Assembly: GCF_001424265.1 (NCBI RefSeq)
Contig: NZ_LMOV01000026.1
Location: 186,001-250,000 of the forward strand
Direction: 5' to 3'
Source of the DNA: Acidovorax sp. Leaf160
GTDB taxonomy: Bacteria > Pseudomonadota > Gammaproteobacteria > Burkholderiales > Burkholderiaceae_C
Length of the DNA: 64,000 nucleotides
Below the pieces are notes generated by a model that saw nothing but the letters and a program-made list of their open reading frames with translations, had not been told where the DNA came from and did not search any database. The stretch's first letter is position 1, and each line of letters opens with the position of its first letter. The translations under genes were made by a program, and so were the position numbers. Positions 1-9,093 of this stretch are shown here, one piece after another.

Positions 1-1414
1 GCGTGATGTCGAAGCGCCGATGCAGCCGGGCGGGCGCGCGCGGGGTGCCGGCATCGAAGCGGGTGCTGTCGCCCGCCAGCGCCGGGTAGAGCACCGTCTG
101 GACGCCGGCGGCGTCCACATGCACCAGCAGCACGTCCACCGGCAGGCCGCTGGTGTTGTCCAGCTGCAGATCCAGCACCGCCCCGACCGGCAGCGGGCCC
201 AGCGCGAGCAGGGGCTGCCGCGCCCAGTCCCACGACCGCGCGGGCGTGCCGGGCAATGACGATGCCAGCCGCACCCGCACGCCGGCCGGGAGCGCGGCCG
301 GCGGGGGCGCCGCCGCGTCGTCCAGCCGCAGCGGTGCCTGCGGCACCAGCGTCCAGAGCGGCGCGAGCAAGGTGCCCTCGAAGCGCGGCGAGGGCCAGCC
401 CGAGGCCGGCAGACCGGCCGCCGCCGCCCACTGGCGGGACCGCGCCGTCAGCCCCCGGGCCAGCGCCGCATAGTCGGGCAGCGAGCCAACGCCGGGCGCC
501 AGGGCGGCGCACAGGGCGCTGGTGAACAGCCCGCGCACGATGCCATCGGGCCCGCGCCATTCGGGCGTGCGCTGGGTGGACTCGCAGGCCAGCAGGGCGA
601 TGTAGCCTGCGGGCCGGGCGCGGGCCGGGGGAAGCTGGTCGGGCAGTTGGGCGGGCACATGGGCGGGCGACCCGCTGGAGGCCGGGGCGGGCGTGCGCAG
701 GCCGCTGCCCGGCAAAGGCTGCAGGGACTGCAGATCGGCCACGCGCAGGCCGCGCCAGGCCAGGTCCAGCACGCTGGAGCGGGTGGCCGACGCGGCATGG
801 CAGGCGTCCACCGCCAGCACCACGTGGGCGCCGCGCGCCAGCCAGTCGTCCACGCACTGGCCGATTTCGGCATCGCTCACCGCGCCCTGCAGCGGCCAGG
901 CGCTGCCGGCGGGCAGACGGGCGGCGTCCGAGGTGAGCAGGCAGGTGCGCTGGCCGTCCGGCTCGTTCGCCGGCGCCGCCGGGGCCGCCACCCGCACACC
1001 GTGCCCCGACCAGAACAGCAACACCGTGTCGCCCGGCGCCAGCCGGCTGCCCTGCGCTTGCAGCGCCTTCAACACCTCGGCCCGGTCGGGCGAGGGCGCC
1101 ACGGTGCCGGCGACGCCGTCGGCCAGCACGGTGATGTGCTGCGGCAGGAAACCGTGGCCGCCCAGCACCTTCCGCATCGCCACCACGTCGTGCGCGGGGC
1201 CCTTGAGCCACAGCGCGGCAGGCTGGCGCGCGAGGGCCGAGACGCCGATCAGCAGGGCATGCCGCTGGCCGCCAGCGCCGCGGGCGGCATCGGCCGGTCG
1301 CGGCCACAGGCCGGCCCACAGAGCGCCGGCGCTCGGCAGGACGGCGGTGGCACCCCAGGCGGCGGCGGTGGCGGCGGTGGCGGCGGTGGCGGTGATCGCT
1401 TGGCGGCGTTGCAC
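1..1414 (-). CDS. Caspase-like (C14) protease, exported, 3' end cut by window edge
   Basis: Minus-strand frame, open from a GTG at 1414 to base 1 (471 residues visible). The caspase catalytic pair is clear: SGHG with His138 and DACHA with Cys205, 67 residues apart. The N-terminus (MQRRQAIT, then an Ala/Thr-rich hydrophobic stretch built from GGCGGCGGT repeats near 1361-1393) looks like a Sec or Tat export signal, so I place the enzyme in the periplasm. The region after residue 350 resembles the beta-rich DUF4384-type domain often found behind caspase domains. The GTG start is inferred: the frame reads back to the anti-sigma stop at 1478 with no ATG. It is third in an apparent operon after the sigma and anti-sigma genes. 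Substrate unknown. Confidence 0.8.
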   Translation of the reverse strand, partial: MQRRQAITATAATAATAAAWGATAVLPSAGALWAGLWPRPADAARGAGGQRHALLIGVSALARQPAALWLKGPAHDVVAMRKVLGGHGFLPQHITVLADGVAGTVAPSPDRAEVLKALQAQGSRLAPGDTVLLFWSGHGVRVAAPAAPANEPDGQRTCLLTSDAARLPAGSAWPLQGAVSDAEIGQCVDDWLARGAHVVLAVDACHAASATRSSVLDLAWRGLRVADLQSLQPLPGSGLRTPAPASSGSPAHVPAQLPDQLPPARARPAGYIALLACESTQRTPEWRGPDGIVRGLFTSALCAALAPGVGSLPDYAALARGLTARSRQWAAAAGLPASGWPSPRFEGTLLAPLWTLVPQAPLRLDDAAAPPPAALPAGVRVRLASSLPGTPARSWDWARQPLLALGPLPVGAVLDLQLDNTSGLPVDVLLVHVDAAGVQTVLYPALAGDSTRFDAGTPRAPARLHRRFDIT

Positions 1415-1477
1415 GGCGGTGGTGGAAGACGGGAGCGGTCGCGAGCGGGTAGGCGGGGTGGCGGGCAGGGTGGCGAT

Positions 1478-2212
1478 TCAGGGCGCCTCGGCCTGCAGGA
1501 CGGCCGGATGGGCGCGCGCGGCCTGCAGCGCAGCCACTGCGTCGGCGGCCGGCACTTCCAGCACCCAGCGGCCCGGCGCCTCCAGCACCAGGCGGTGGCC
1601 CGGATGGCCGGCCAGCAGCGCCGGCAGCGTTTCGGCCTGCGCTCCAGCGCGCAGTCGCAGTGCGATGCGGACGGTGGCGGGAGGCGGTGCCTCCTGCAGG
1701 GCCTCCACCCCGGCCCCACGCCAGGCCAGGTCGGCCGGCGGGTGGGTGTCGCGCCAGGCGATCCAGCCGGCCTGCGCCACGATCACCAGCGTGGCCAGCG
1801 CGCCGGCGGGCTGGGCGAACCAGAGCGCCCAGCCCGCCCGGGTCCGGGAGGGCCGGGCACGGGGTGCCACCGCGGGCGCGGGGCCGGCTTCGGCGCCGGG
1901 CACCCGGCCCGGGTCGGCCGGGCGGACGGCGGTCTGCGCGGCGGCCGCGCCCGACGGGGCTTGCCGCATGCGCGCGCGCAGTTGCTCCAGGCCGGCCTGC
2001 AGGGGTTCCCGGGCGGCCTCGTCGCGCAGCTCGGCGCGCATCTGCCGGAGCCAGCGCACCTCCTGCGCGCTGGCGGGGTGGCGCGCGACATGCGCCACCA
2101 CCCAGGCGGCGTCCGCCGGAGGCAGTGCGCCGCTCAGGTAGTCGGGCAGCAGGTCGGCAAAGCGCCTGGCCTCGTCCTCGCCCGGCAGGCCCGGTGGGGC
2201 GTCGTCGGTCAT
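1478..2212 (-). CDS. Membrane-anchored anti-sigma factor
   Basis: A 244-residue protein whose ATG overlaps the stop of the ECF sigma gene (ATGA at 2209-2212), so the two are translationally coupled. Residues 15-62 (LLPDYLSGALPP...) form the helical cytoplasmic sigma-binding segment typical of anti-sigma factors. It has no HxxxCxxC, so it is not a zinc-binding ZAS type. A proline/alanine linker (85-128) leads to one transmembrane helix at about 135-153. The periplasmic part, about 165-244, ends in WVLEVPAADAVAALQAARAH, a pattern like subtilase propeptide / I9 inhibitor domains (my reading, not a database hit). An upstream in-frame start at 2251 would lie inside the sigma gene and is less likely. 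The caspase gene follows 63 bp downstream. Confidence 0.8.
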   Translation of the reverse strand: MTDDAPPGLPGEDEARRFADLLPDYLSGALPPADAAWVVAHVARHPASAQEVRWLRQMRAELRDEAAREPLQAGLEQLRARMRQAPSGAAAAQTAVRPADPGRVPGAEAGPAPAVAPRARPSRTRAGWALWFAQPAGALATLVIVAQAGWIAWRDTHPPADLAWRGAGVEALQEAPPPATVRIALRLRAGAQAETLPALLAGHPGHRLVLEAPGRWVLEVPAADAVAALQAARAHPAVLQAEAP

Positions 2213-2814
2213 GCGCGCCCCCCTTGCAGGCCCAGCCAGCGCTCCATGCACAGCCGCAGGTGGCTGCGGCCATGGAACAGGCGGGTCTTGACCGTGTTTT
2301 CAGGGCACTGCTGGATGCGCGCGATCTCGGCGAGCGGCAGGTCTTCCAGCGCCCAGAGCATCAGCGCCTCGCGCTGCAGCCCGTTGCGCAGCCGGCGCAG
2401 GCAGCCCAGCAGCCCGGAGCGGCGCTGCGCGGCGTCCAGGTGCTCGGCCGGGCCGGGGGCGTCGTCCGCATGGTGTTCGGCCGCGTCGTCGAAGCCTTCG
2501 CCCGTGATTTCGCGCCGGTGCCGCGCACCCCATTGCCGCAGCCTGTCGATGGACTTGTTGCGGGCCAGCGTGAGCAGCCAGGTGCCGAAGGCCACCCGTC
2601 CGTCGAAGCGGGCCGGGTCGCGCCAGAGGTCGTGAAAGACGTCCACCGCCACCTCCTGCGACAGGGGTTCCGCCTCGGGGCCGCACGGCGCGAGCTGCAG
2701 CCGCGCGAACAGCTGCACCTTGCCTGCCCAGGCGCGCCAGAGCATGGCCATGGCTTCTTCATCGCCGGCCTGGATGGCTGCAAGCAGCTGCTGAGGGGAA
2801 GGGGAAGCGGACAT
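2209..2814 (-). CDS. ECF-type RNA polymerase sigma factor
   Basis: 201 residues from the ATG at 2814. Region 2 is seen in DVFHDLWRDPARFDGR followed by the FGTWLLTLARNKSIDRLR segment that contacts the -10 element; region 4 is the helix-turn-helix ALEDLPLAEIARIQQCPENT. The frame stays open up to 3039, but the added residues are rich in Gly/Pro/Arg and unlike any sigma factor, so the MSASPSPQQ start is preferred although no clear Shine-Dalgarno precedes it. First gene of the sigma / anti-sigma / caspase operon. The divergent lipoprotein gene at 3051 shares its 236-bp upstream region and could be in its regulon (inference). Confidence 0.88.
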   Translation of the reverse strand: MSASPSPQQLLAAIQAGDEEAMAMLWRAWAGKVQLFARLQLAPCGPEAEPLSQEVAVDVFHDLWRDPARFDGRVAFGTWLLTLARNKSIDRLRQWGARHRREITGEGFDDAAEHHADDAPGPAEHLDAAQRRSGLLGCLRRLRNGLQREALMLWALEDLPLAEIARIQQCPENTVKTRLFHGRSHLRLCMERWLGLQGGRA

Positions 2815-3050
2815 GGAAAGTGAAAGAGGCCGCGCGGTGGGCGGTGGGTGCCGGGCCGCACCCTGGCGGCGGCGTGCGAATGATAGCCAGCGGCCGGCGC
2901 ACCCCCTGCGCGGTCCCGCAAGATTTTTTGAACCCCCGGGCCCTCCCGCGCGAACAACCCACAAGCCCGGCGGATTCCGCTGCCGGCCAGCCACCCCGGC
3001 GCCCACCGGTCGCCCCGGTGGTCCACCCACCTCGTTCAAGGATTTCGCCC

Positions 3051-3824
3051 ATGCTGTTCTCCCGCTCCCTGTGCGCCGCCGTTTGTGTTTGTGCCTCTGC
3101 GTTGCTGGCCGCCTGTGGTGGCGGCTCCGGCGGCAGCGACAGCCCGGGCCCTGACACCGGAGCAGGGACCGGTGCCGGCTCCGGTGGCAGCGTCCCGAAT
3201 CCCACGCCCGCGCCAGCCACCGCCAGCTTCAAGGCCTTCGGCCAGCTCGACCCGGCCAGCGCCATGGACGCACCCACGCCGGTCAGCAACGTGCCGGTGA
3301 ACGCCAGCGGCATGGTGGACGGCGCGTTCTTCATCGGCACGCTCGCGGTCACCCTCACGCCTGCCAGCGACGGCGGCTACACCGTCAGCAACAGCGTCTA
3401 CCACACGGTGCTGACGCGCGCGGGCCTGATCGAGCTGTGCAACGCCAGCGGCCCCAACGACGGCACCCAGGGCCTCAAAAGCCGCTACGTGCTGCTGCCC
3501 GGCACCGCCAACGCCGTGGCGGTCACCGCGCTCCAGGGGCGCTCCTTCAAGCTGTACGAAGACTGCGCACAGACGCCCCGCTCCACGGCGTTCTTCCAGG
3601 CCGACGGCACCGTGCTGGAGCGCGAGGCCGGTGGCGCGAGCGAGACGGTCTCCGCCGCCGAGGTGGCAGCCACCTTCGGCACCTCGGGCTTCACGAGCGC
3701 AGAGCGCACCTACATCGCCCGGGCCTTCCGGCTGGCGAACGGCAAATACGCCTTCGTCTCGCACGGGCTGCCGGGCGGCGCCCGCAATGCACGGGGCTAT
3801 GTCGAGTTCTTCGTCGAGGAATGA
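3051..3824 (+). CDS. Putative lipoprotein of unknown function
   Basis: 257 residues. The start at 3051 gives a textbook lipoprotein signal peptide with lipobox LAAC, Cys22 being the lipidated residue, followed by a flexible Gly/Ser/Thr/Pro linker (23-55). The mature part (about 56-257) shows alternating strands and two cysteines (LIELCNAS, YEDCAQT) that could pair. I do not recognise a family. It is divergent from the ECF sigma gene and is followed by another small lipoprotein gene 80 bp downstream. The frame continues upstream to 2820, but that start would bury the signal peptide. Confidence 0.7.
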   Translation: MLFSRSLCAAVCVCASALLAACGGGSGGSDSPGPDTGAGTGAGSGGSVPNPTPAPATASFKAFGQLDPASAMDAPTPVSNVPVNASGMVDGAFFIGTLAVTLTPASDGGYTVSNSVYHTVLTRAGLIELCNASGPNDGTQGLKSRYVLLPGTANAVAVTALQGRSFKLYEDCAQTPRSTAFFQADGTVLEREAGGASETVSAAEVAATFGTSGFTSAERTYIARAFRLANGKYAFVSHGLPGGARNARGYVEFFVEE

Positions 3825-3904
3825 GCGGCCGCCGCACCACGCCGGGACCGCGCGCCCCGACGGCACCCACCAACCCACCACCCACAACCCATCCAGCACC
3901 GACC

Positions 3905-4201
3905 ATGACACACCGCTGCCGTATCCCCTTCGCCGCGCTCTGCGCCGGCACCCTGCTGCTCGCCGGTTGCGGCGGCGCGCCCGATGACAGCCAGGTCAGG
4001 ACGGCCATCGCGGCGCAGCTCGAGGCCGTCGCGGGCAAGAGCGGCGCCGCTTCCGTCCAGCAGATGCTGGGAGACATCAAGCTCATCGGCTGCAAGAGCT
4101 CGGAACGCGGCGGCTACTTCTGCGACTGGACGTCTTCGCTGGGCGCGGGCAGCGGCCGCTTCGTGAAGACCGATGCCGGCTGGACGGTGGTGGCGCCATG
4201 A
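3905..4201 (+). CDS. Small putative lipoprotein
   Basis: 98 residues with signal peptide and lipobox LAGC (Cys22). The mature domain of about 76 residues has a short helix (QVRTAIAAQLEAVAG) and a Cys pair (LIGCKSSERGGYFCDW) likely to form a disulphide. Family not recognised. Its TGA overlaps the ATG of the next gene (ATGA at 4198-4201), so the two are probably translated together. An earlier ATG in the same frame at 3437 would overlap the upstream lipoprotein gene and was rejected. Confidence 0.65.
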   Translation: MTHRCRIPFAALCAGTLLLAGCGGAPDDSQVRTAIAAQLEAVAGKSGAASVQQMLGDIKLIGCKSSERGGYFCDWTSSLGAGSGRFVKTDAGWTVVAP

Positions 4202-5523
4202 CGACCGCACTCGAACACCCCGGCACCAGCGTGCAGGCGCTCACCGAACAGCTTGCATCAGCCGCGCCCCAGCAGGCCGCCGCCGCCGAAGCGGCCCTGG
4301 TGCGGCTCGCGGACGCGGGCGACCTGGCCGCCTGCGACGCGCTGGTGTCGGCCTACTCCGAAGGCCGGCCCGCCCTGCCCCCCAATCCCGTGAAGGAGTA
4401 CCGCTACACCGCGCGCGCGGCGGAGGGAGGTTCGGCCTTCCACCGCTACTGGCTCGCGCACCTGCAGTACCACGCCAAGGACTACCCCGGCGCCTACGCC
4501 AACGCATCCCTTGCGCATCAAGAGAACATCGGCGCCGCCACCGACCTGCTGGCGCGCATGCTGCTGCAGGGCCAGGGATGCCATGCGCAGCCGCTGGCGG
4601 CGCTGGACATGCTGACGCACAGCGTCGAGTCCCGCAGCAACACCGATGCCGCCCTCACGCTGGCCATGCTGTACCTGGAAGGCCAGCACGTCGGCGCCCA
4701 TCCGCAGGCCGCGTATGACACCCTGCACGGCCTGGCGTCCGACTTCGCGGTGATCGCCCACATCGACAAGCCGGCCTACGCCCGCTACTGCTACCTGAAG
4801 GCCTGGGCGCTGCGCGGCGGCGCCCAGGGCCAGGACGGCGAGACCTGGCTGCCGCTGTGCGAGAAGGCGGCCGCGCTGGGCCATGCGGACGCGAAGGCCA
4901 GCCTGGCGGCGCAGCACCGCCAGGACGCGGGCCGCCAGCGGGAAGCGCAATGGGAGGGCCTGCAGCATTTCACCGCCTTCGGCGGCCGCTGGATGATGTT
5001 CTACCGCGTGGCCCGGCTGGCGGAGCAGCACGAGAAGTCCCATCAGCACGTGGGCAGCATCAACGGCAATGTCTACACCACCACCAGCCGCTGGAACGTG
5101 CTGGTGTTCGCCGAGCGGGATGGCTCACGCTTCGAGGTCAAGGTGCCCCCGAAGGCGAAGGTGGTGCCGCAGCGCGACTACGCGGTGCTGTTCATCGGCC
5201 CGGCCACCGGGACCGTCGGCGTGCCCCGGCTGATTTGCGACCTGGGCACGGGCGAGTCGGTCGAGCCCATGGGCGATCTGGCATCGAACTACCGCGACGA
5301 AAGCTCCAAGGTGCTCAAGGTGCTGTCGGTATGGGCCTGGCTGGGCGCGATCATCGCCGTGGGCGTGTGCCTCAGCCAGCAGAGCGCGATGGCGCTGCTG
5401 GCTGCCATCGGGCTGCTGGTGGCGGGGGTGAAGCTCGGCAGCGCGCATCGCGGGCAGCACGACGATGCGCTGGAGCGCGTCCGCGCCTTTTTCAAGGAGC
5501 ATGCCAAGGATCTGGTGCGATGA
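4198..5523 (+). CDS. Sel1/TPR-like repeat protein with two C-terminal membrane helices
   Basis: 441 residues. The first ~250 residues are helical hairpins with Sel1-like spacing of Ala/Gly (for example AARAAEGGSAFHRYWLAH and CEKAAALGHADAKASLA), suggesting a solenoid used for protein contacts. Residues ~275-365 form a beta-rich segment (VYTTTSRWNVLVFAERDGSR). Two hydrophobic helices at about 378-393 and 397-412 anchor the C-terminus, followed by a charged helix (DDALERVRAFFKEHAKDLVR). No signal peptide is seen, so the repeats probably face the cytoplasm. Coupled by ATGA to the small lipoprotein gene. The 248 bp after it (5524-5771) hold nothing I can identify. Confidence 0.65.
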   Translation: MTTALEHPGTSVQALTEQLASAAPQQAAAAEAALVRLADAGDLAACDALVSAYSEGRPALPPNPVKEYRYTARAAEGGSAFHRYWLAHLQYHAKDYPGAYANASLAHQENIGAATDLLARMLLQGQGCHAQPLAALDMLTHSVESRSNTDAALTLAMLYLEGQHVGAHPQAAYDTLHGLASDFAVIAHIDKPAYARYCYLKAWALRGGAQGQDGETWLPLCEKAAALGHADAKASLAAQHRQDAGRQREAQWEGLQHFTAFGGRWMMFYRVARLAEQHEKSHQHVGSINGNVYTTTSRWNVLVFAERDGSRFEVKVPPKAKVVPQRDYAVLFIGPATGTVGVPRLICDLGTGESVEPMGDLASNYRDESSKVLKVLSVWAWLGAIIAVGVCLSQQSAMALLAAIGLLVAGVKLGSAHRGQHDDALERVRAFFKEHAKDLVR

Positions 5524-5771
5524 CGGCGTGCGCGGCGGGGGCGGGTGCGGGTGCGCAAGAGGGGCCGCCAGCCGGCCCCCACGATCTGCGGTGGATCAGG
5601 CAGCACCGCCAGGCCGCGCCGGCACTCCTCCCGCGTCTGGCCGACAGCCGCGGTGCCCGGGCTGGTGGAGCGAAGCAGAGACCCGACGCGCTTCGCGCAC
5701 GGTCGACTGGAGGCATCCTGGCGGGCCGGCCAGCGCTGGCCGCACGGGCGGCCCCGTCCCAGGCGATGGCC

Positions 5772-7052
5772 TCAGGCACTCCCGACCCGCTGGAACCACC
5801 CGCCCGGCAACCGCGCCACGCTGCCTTCCAGCTCCAGTTCCAGCAGCGCCACCTGCAGGCCGGCCGTGTCCCGGCCGGTCCGGGCCTGCAAGGTGTCCAG
5901 GCCGACGGGGTCGAAGCCGAGCGCGGCCAGCAGGTCGGCGTAGGGGCTGGCGCTGTCGGCGGCCGGGGGCGCGCCACCGGAGGACTCGTCCCCACTGCCG
6001 TCGCCCGTCGCCGGGTCATCCGCCGGGTCATCCGCCGTGTTGCCCGCAGGTGGGCCGCTGGGGACGGCATCCGCACTCCGTCCCGTCGGGCCGGCCGGCA
6101 TGCGCAGCTCTTCCAGCACGTCCTGCGCGGATTCGACCAGCTTGGCACCCTGGCGGATCAGCGCATGGCAGCCGCGGGACTGCGGGGCGTGGATGGAGCC
6201 GGGGATGGCGAACACCTCGCGGCCCTGCTCGGAGGCCATGCGGGCGGTGATGAGCGACCCGGACGCCAGCGCTGCCTCCACCACCAGCGTGCCTTGCGAC
6301 AGTCCCGAGATGATGCGGTTGCGCTTGGGGAAGTTGGCGGGCAGCGGCGGCGTGCCCAGCGGGTATTCGCTGACCAGCAGCCCGTGCTGGGCGATGCGCC
6401 GCGCCAGGTCCAGGTTGCGGCGCGGGTAGACGCGGTCCAGCCCGGTGCCGACGACGGCGATGGTGGCGGGCAGCGCGGGGTCGCCCGCGTCCTGCAGCGC
6501 GCCTTCGTGCGCGGCGGCGTCCACGCCCAGCGCCAGGCCCGAGACGATGCTGCAGCCGGCGGCGCGCAGCGCGCGGGCGAATTGGCAGGCGTTGTCGGCG
6601 CCCTGGGCCGTGGGGTTGCGGCTGCCGACGATGGCCAGGCAGCGCGCGGCGGGAAACGGCTCGCAGTCGCCGTGCACAAAACGCGGGGCACCGGTCACGT
6701 ACAGCAGCAGTGGCGGGTCTTCGGTGTCGAGCAGGCTGCGCGGATACGCGGCATCGCCCAGCGTGAGCAGGCCGCGCGCCGGCGCCGGATCGCTGCCGGC
6801 AGCCGGGGCCGCGGCGTCGGCGCCGCCGTCCAGCCACTGCCGCGTGGCCTGCACCTGCGCCTCCAGGCCGTCGGGCACGCTGCAGAGCGTGCGGGCCTGG
6901 GCGGGGGTGACGCAGGACAGCAGGGCCTGTTCGGTCTGGTGAAAGATGGCCTGCGGCAGGCCGAAGGCGGCCAGCAGGCGCCGCGCGGCCGTGTTGCCCA
7001 CGCCGGTGCTGAGCGTGAGCCGCAGCCAGGCGGTGAGTTCTTCGGTATCCAT
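5772..7052 (-). CDS. dprA: DNA processing protein DprA
   Basis: 426 residues. DprA loads RecA on incoming single-stranded DNA during natural transformation. The order of domains is standard: an N-terminal SAM-like helical part (LTLSTGVGNTAARRLLAAFG), a central Rossmann fold with CLAIVGSRNPTAQG, SGLALGVDAAAHEGAL and VEAALASGSLITARMASEQG, and a C-terminal winged helix after a Pro/Gly/Asp-rich linker. The ATG at 7052 is chosen over 7061 because a GGGGAGGGG Shine-Dalgarno lies about 10 bases before it and almost touches the earlier one. The LysM gene ends 104 bp upstream on the same strand, the usual betaproteobacterial order. Confidence 0.95.
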   Translation of the reverse strand: MDTEELTAWLRLTLSTGVGNTAARRLLAAFGLPQAIFHQTEQALLSCVTPAQARTLCSVPDGLEAQVQATRQWLDGGADAAAPAAGSDPAPARGLLTLGDAAYPRSLLDTEDPPLLLYVTGAPRFVHGDCEPFPAARCLAIVGSRNPTAQGADNACQFARALRAAGCSIVSGLALGVDAAAHEGALQDAGDPALPATIAVVGTGLDRVYPRRNLDLARRIAQHGLLVSEYPLGTPPLPANFPKRNRIISGLSQGTLVVEAALASGSLITARMASEQGREVFAIPGSIHAPQSRGCHALIRQGAKLVESAQDVLEELRMPAGPTGRSADAVPSGPPAGNTADDPADDPATGDGSGDESSGGAPPAADSASPYADLLAALGFDPVGLDTLQARTGRDTAGLQVALLELELEGSVARLPGGWFQRVGSA

Positions 7053-7156
7053 GCCCTGCATTCCCCTCCCCGCATCCGGCAGCGTGGCCCGCTGCTCTGG
7101 CTTGTTGCGTCGCCCCGGGTCGCCGTGGTGGCTACACCCTGCGCTGCGCTCGATAA

Positions 7157-8371
7157 CTACTGCGGGTTGACCAGCCGGTCGCCCACGCGCACACCCTGCT
7201 CGACCTGCAGCAGCAGCACGTACGAGACGCGGTCGAAGGTGCGGAACACCATGGCCGTGCCGTTGGCTTCGCTGGGCAGGCGGATGGTGGCGCGCTGCTC
7301 GTCGGTCTTGTCCTTGATGCGCTGGCCCTGGGTGAGCACGGTCAGCACATGGCCGGCTTCGACGCCGTCGCGCGCGCCCTTGTTGATGGCGATGACCTGG
7401 TTCTGCGCCGCATAGGCCACGGCCGTGCTGCCGTAGAGCGAAACCACGCGCGCATCGACCGGCACCTGCGGGGCGCGGGGCGTGTAGCTGGTGTAGCCGG
7501 GCGGCGGCACCGGCAGCAGGCGGTCGCCAGCGCGGATCTCTTCCTTCGCGGCGCGCAGGTCCACCGTGGCGGGGATGACGTCGAGCGTGTTGCCGCCCTT
7601 GCCGTCGGGGGTCGATTCGACCGACTGGCTGCGCACCAGCTCGGCCCGGCCCACGTACTGCGCCTCGTAGCCCAGGATTTCTCCGCTGACCGGGTCCTTC
7701 ATGGGGGTGGCGTTGCGGAACACGCGGTAGTCACGCGGCACCTGCGGCGCCAGCACCAGCGGGTTGCCCTGCGGGCCCAGCGCATAGGCGCGGTCGCCGC
7801 TGGCCATCAGCACGCGCTCTTCGGTGGTGGCCACCAGGCGGGGCGCCTGCGAAAGGGTGAGTTCGTCCACCACCAGCGGCTCGACCAGGAAGGGCTCGAT
7901 CAGGTGGGGCTTCAGCGTGGGCAGCGCCGTGTTGGCCAGGCTGTCGTAGCGCGTGCGGGGCGACACGCGCACCGTCTCGCCCTCGCCGCTGCCGGCCCGG
8001 CTGGTGCGCAGGCGCGCATAGCCGTCGGCCTTTTCCAGGTAGAGCGTCTGGCCCGGGTAGATGAGGTGCGGGTTGGGAATGGACTGCAGGTTCATGCCCC
8101 ACAGCTCGGGCCAGCGCCAGGGCCGCTGCAGGTACATGCCCGAGATGCCCCAGAGCGTGTCGCCGCGCTGGACGACATAGGTGTCGGGCGCGCTGGGCGA
8201 GAGCTCGGCCAGCGGCACGCCGCGGGCGGCGACCTGCTGGGCCGTGGCGCGCTGCGCGCCGGTGACGGGATACGAGGCAGTCTGTGCCCACGCGGGAAGG
8301 ACGGACGCGCATCCGCTCAGGAAAGCCAGCGTGCCCAGCACGGTGCGGCGCGCGCGCAGGGGTGCCCTCAT
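7157..8371 (-). CDS. LysM-domain peptidoglycan-binding protein
   Basis: 404 residues starting at 8371, where AGAGGAAC sits six bases before the ATG. A signal peptide (residues 1-30, ending PAWAQ) exports it; a cysteine at 21 (LSGCAS) could be a lipobox, so it may be a lipoprotein. The LysM domain spans about 64-113 (TYVVQRGDTLWGISGMYL ... PGQTLYLEK) and binds peptidoglycan glycan strands. The remaining ~290 residues are beta-rich and conserved in such proteins but without an assigned activity. Divergent from def, with dprA downstream. Confidence 0.88.
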   Translation of the reverse strand: MRAPLRARRTVLGTLAFLSGCASVLPAWAQTASYPVTGAQRATAQQVAARGVPLAELSPSAPDTYVVQRGDTLWGISGMYLQRPWRWPELWGMNLQSIPNPHLIYPGQTLYLEKADGYARLRTSRAGSGEGETVRVSPRTRYDSLANTALPTLKPHLIEPFLVEPLVVDELTLSQAPRLVATTEERVLMASGDRAYALGPQGNPLVLAPQVPRDYRVFRNATPMKDPVSGEILGYEAQYVGRAELVRSQSVESTPDGKGGNTLDVIPATVDLRAAKEEIRAGDRLLPVPPPGYTSYTPRAPQVPVDARVVSLYGSTAVAYAAQNQVIAINKGARDGVEAGHVLTVLTQGQRIKDKTDEQRATIRLPSEANGTAMVFRTFDRVSYVLLLQVEQGVRVGDRLVNPQ

Positions 8372-8580
8372 GTTGTTCCTCTTGTGTTGCATTGGGATAG
8401 CCAGACCTCGTTCGGCGGGGGCGGCTCGCGTGACGTTCTGTGACGCTTGCAACAGGCCCCGCGATATTCAAAACCGTTGGAGATTCTCTGCGCAAGCCCT
8501 TCCAGGGGCAACGATTATTGAGAGGCGATCCGCGCGCCTGCCAGAAAGTGGCGAAAATAGCGACATATTTTCGTTCCGCC

Positions 8581-9093
8581 ATGGCCATTCTTCCCATCCT
8601 TCGATACCCCGACCCCCGTCTGCACAAGGTGGCAAAGCCCGTGCAGCAGGTGGATGACCGCGTGCGCGCCCTGCTGGACGACATGCTCGCCACCATGTAC
8701 GACGCGCAGGGCATCGGGCTGGCGGCCACGCAGGTGGACGTGCACGAGCGCATCGTCGTCATCGACGTGTCCGAAAAGCATGACGAGCCCCTGGTGCTCA
8801 TTAACCCCGAGATCGTCTGGTCCAGCCCCGAGCGTGTGACGGGCGACGAGGGTTGCCTGTCGGTGCCGGGCATCTACGACGGCGTGGAGCGTGCCGCAGC
8901 CGTGCACGTGCGCGCGCTGGACCGCGAAGGCCAGCCGCGCGTGATCGAGGCCGACGGCCTGCTGGCCGTGTGCGTGCAGCACGAGATGGACCACCTGCTG
9001 GGCAAGGTGTTCGTCGAATATCTCTCCCCCCTGAAGCGCAACCGCATCAAGACCAAGCTGGTCAAGCAGCAGCGCGAGGACCAGCGCGCATGA
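8581..9093 (+). CDS. def: Peptide deformylase
   Basis: 170 residues, normal length. It removes the N-formyl group from nascent proteins. All three family motifs are intact: GIGLAATQ (44-51), EGCLS (90-94) and QHEMDH (133-138); the metal ligands are Cys92, His134 and His138 with Glu135 as the catalytic acid/base. The ATG at 8581 is used because the upstream in-frame extension to 8440 is not protein-like. It forms an operon with a lipoprotein (4-bp overlap) and fmt, pairing deformylation and formylation. Confidence 0.97.
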   Translation: MAILPILRYPDPRLHKVAKPVQQVDDRVRALLDDMLATMYDAQGIGLAATQVDVHERIVVIDVSEKHDEPLVLINPEIVWSSPERVTGDEGCLSVPGIYDGVERAAAVHVRALDREGQPRVIEADGLLAVCVQHEMDHLLGKVFVEYLSPLKRNRIKTKLVKQQREDQRA

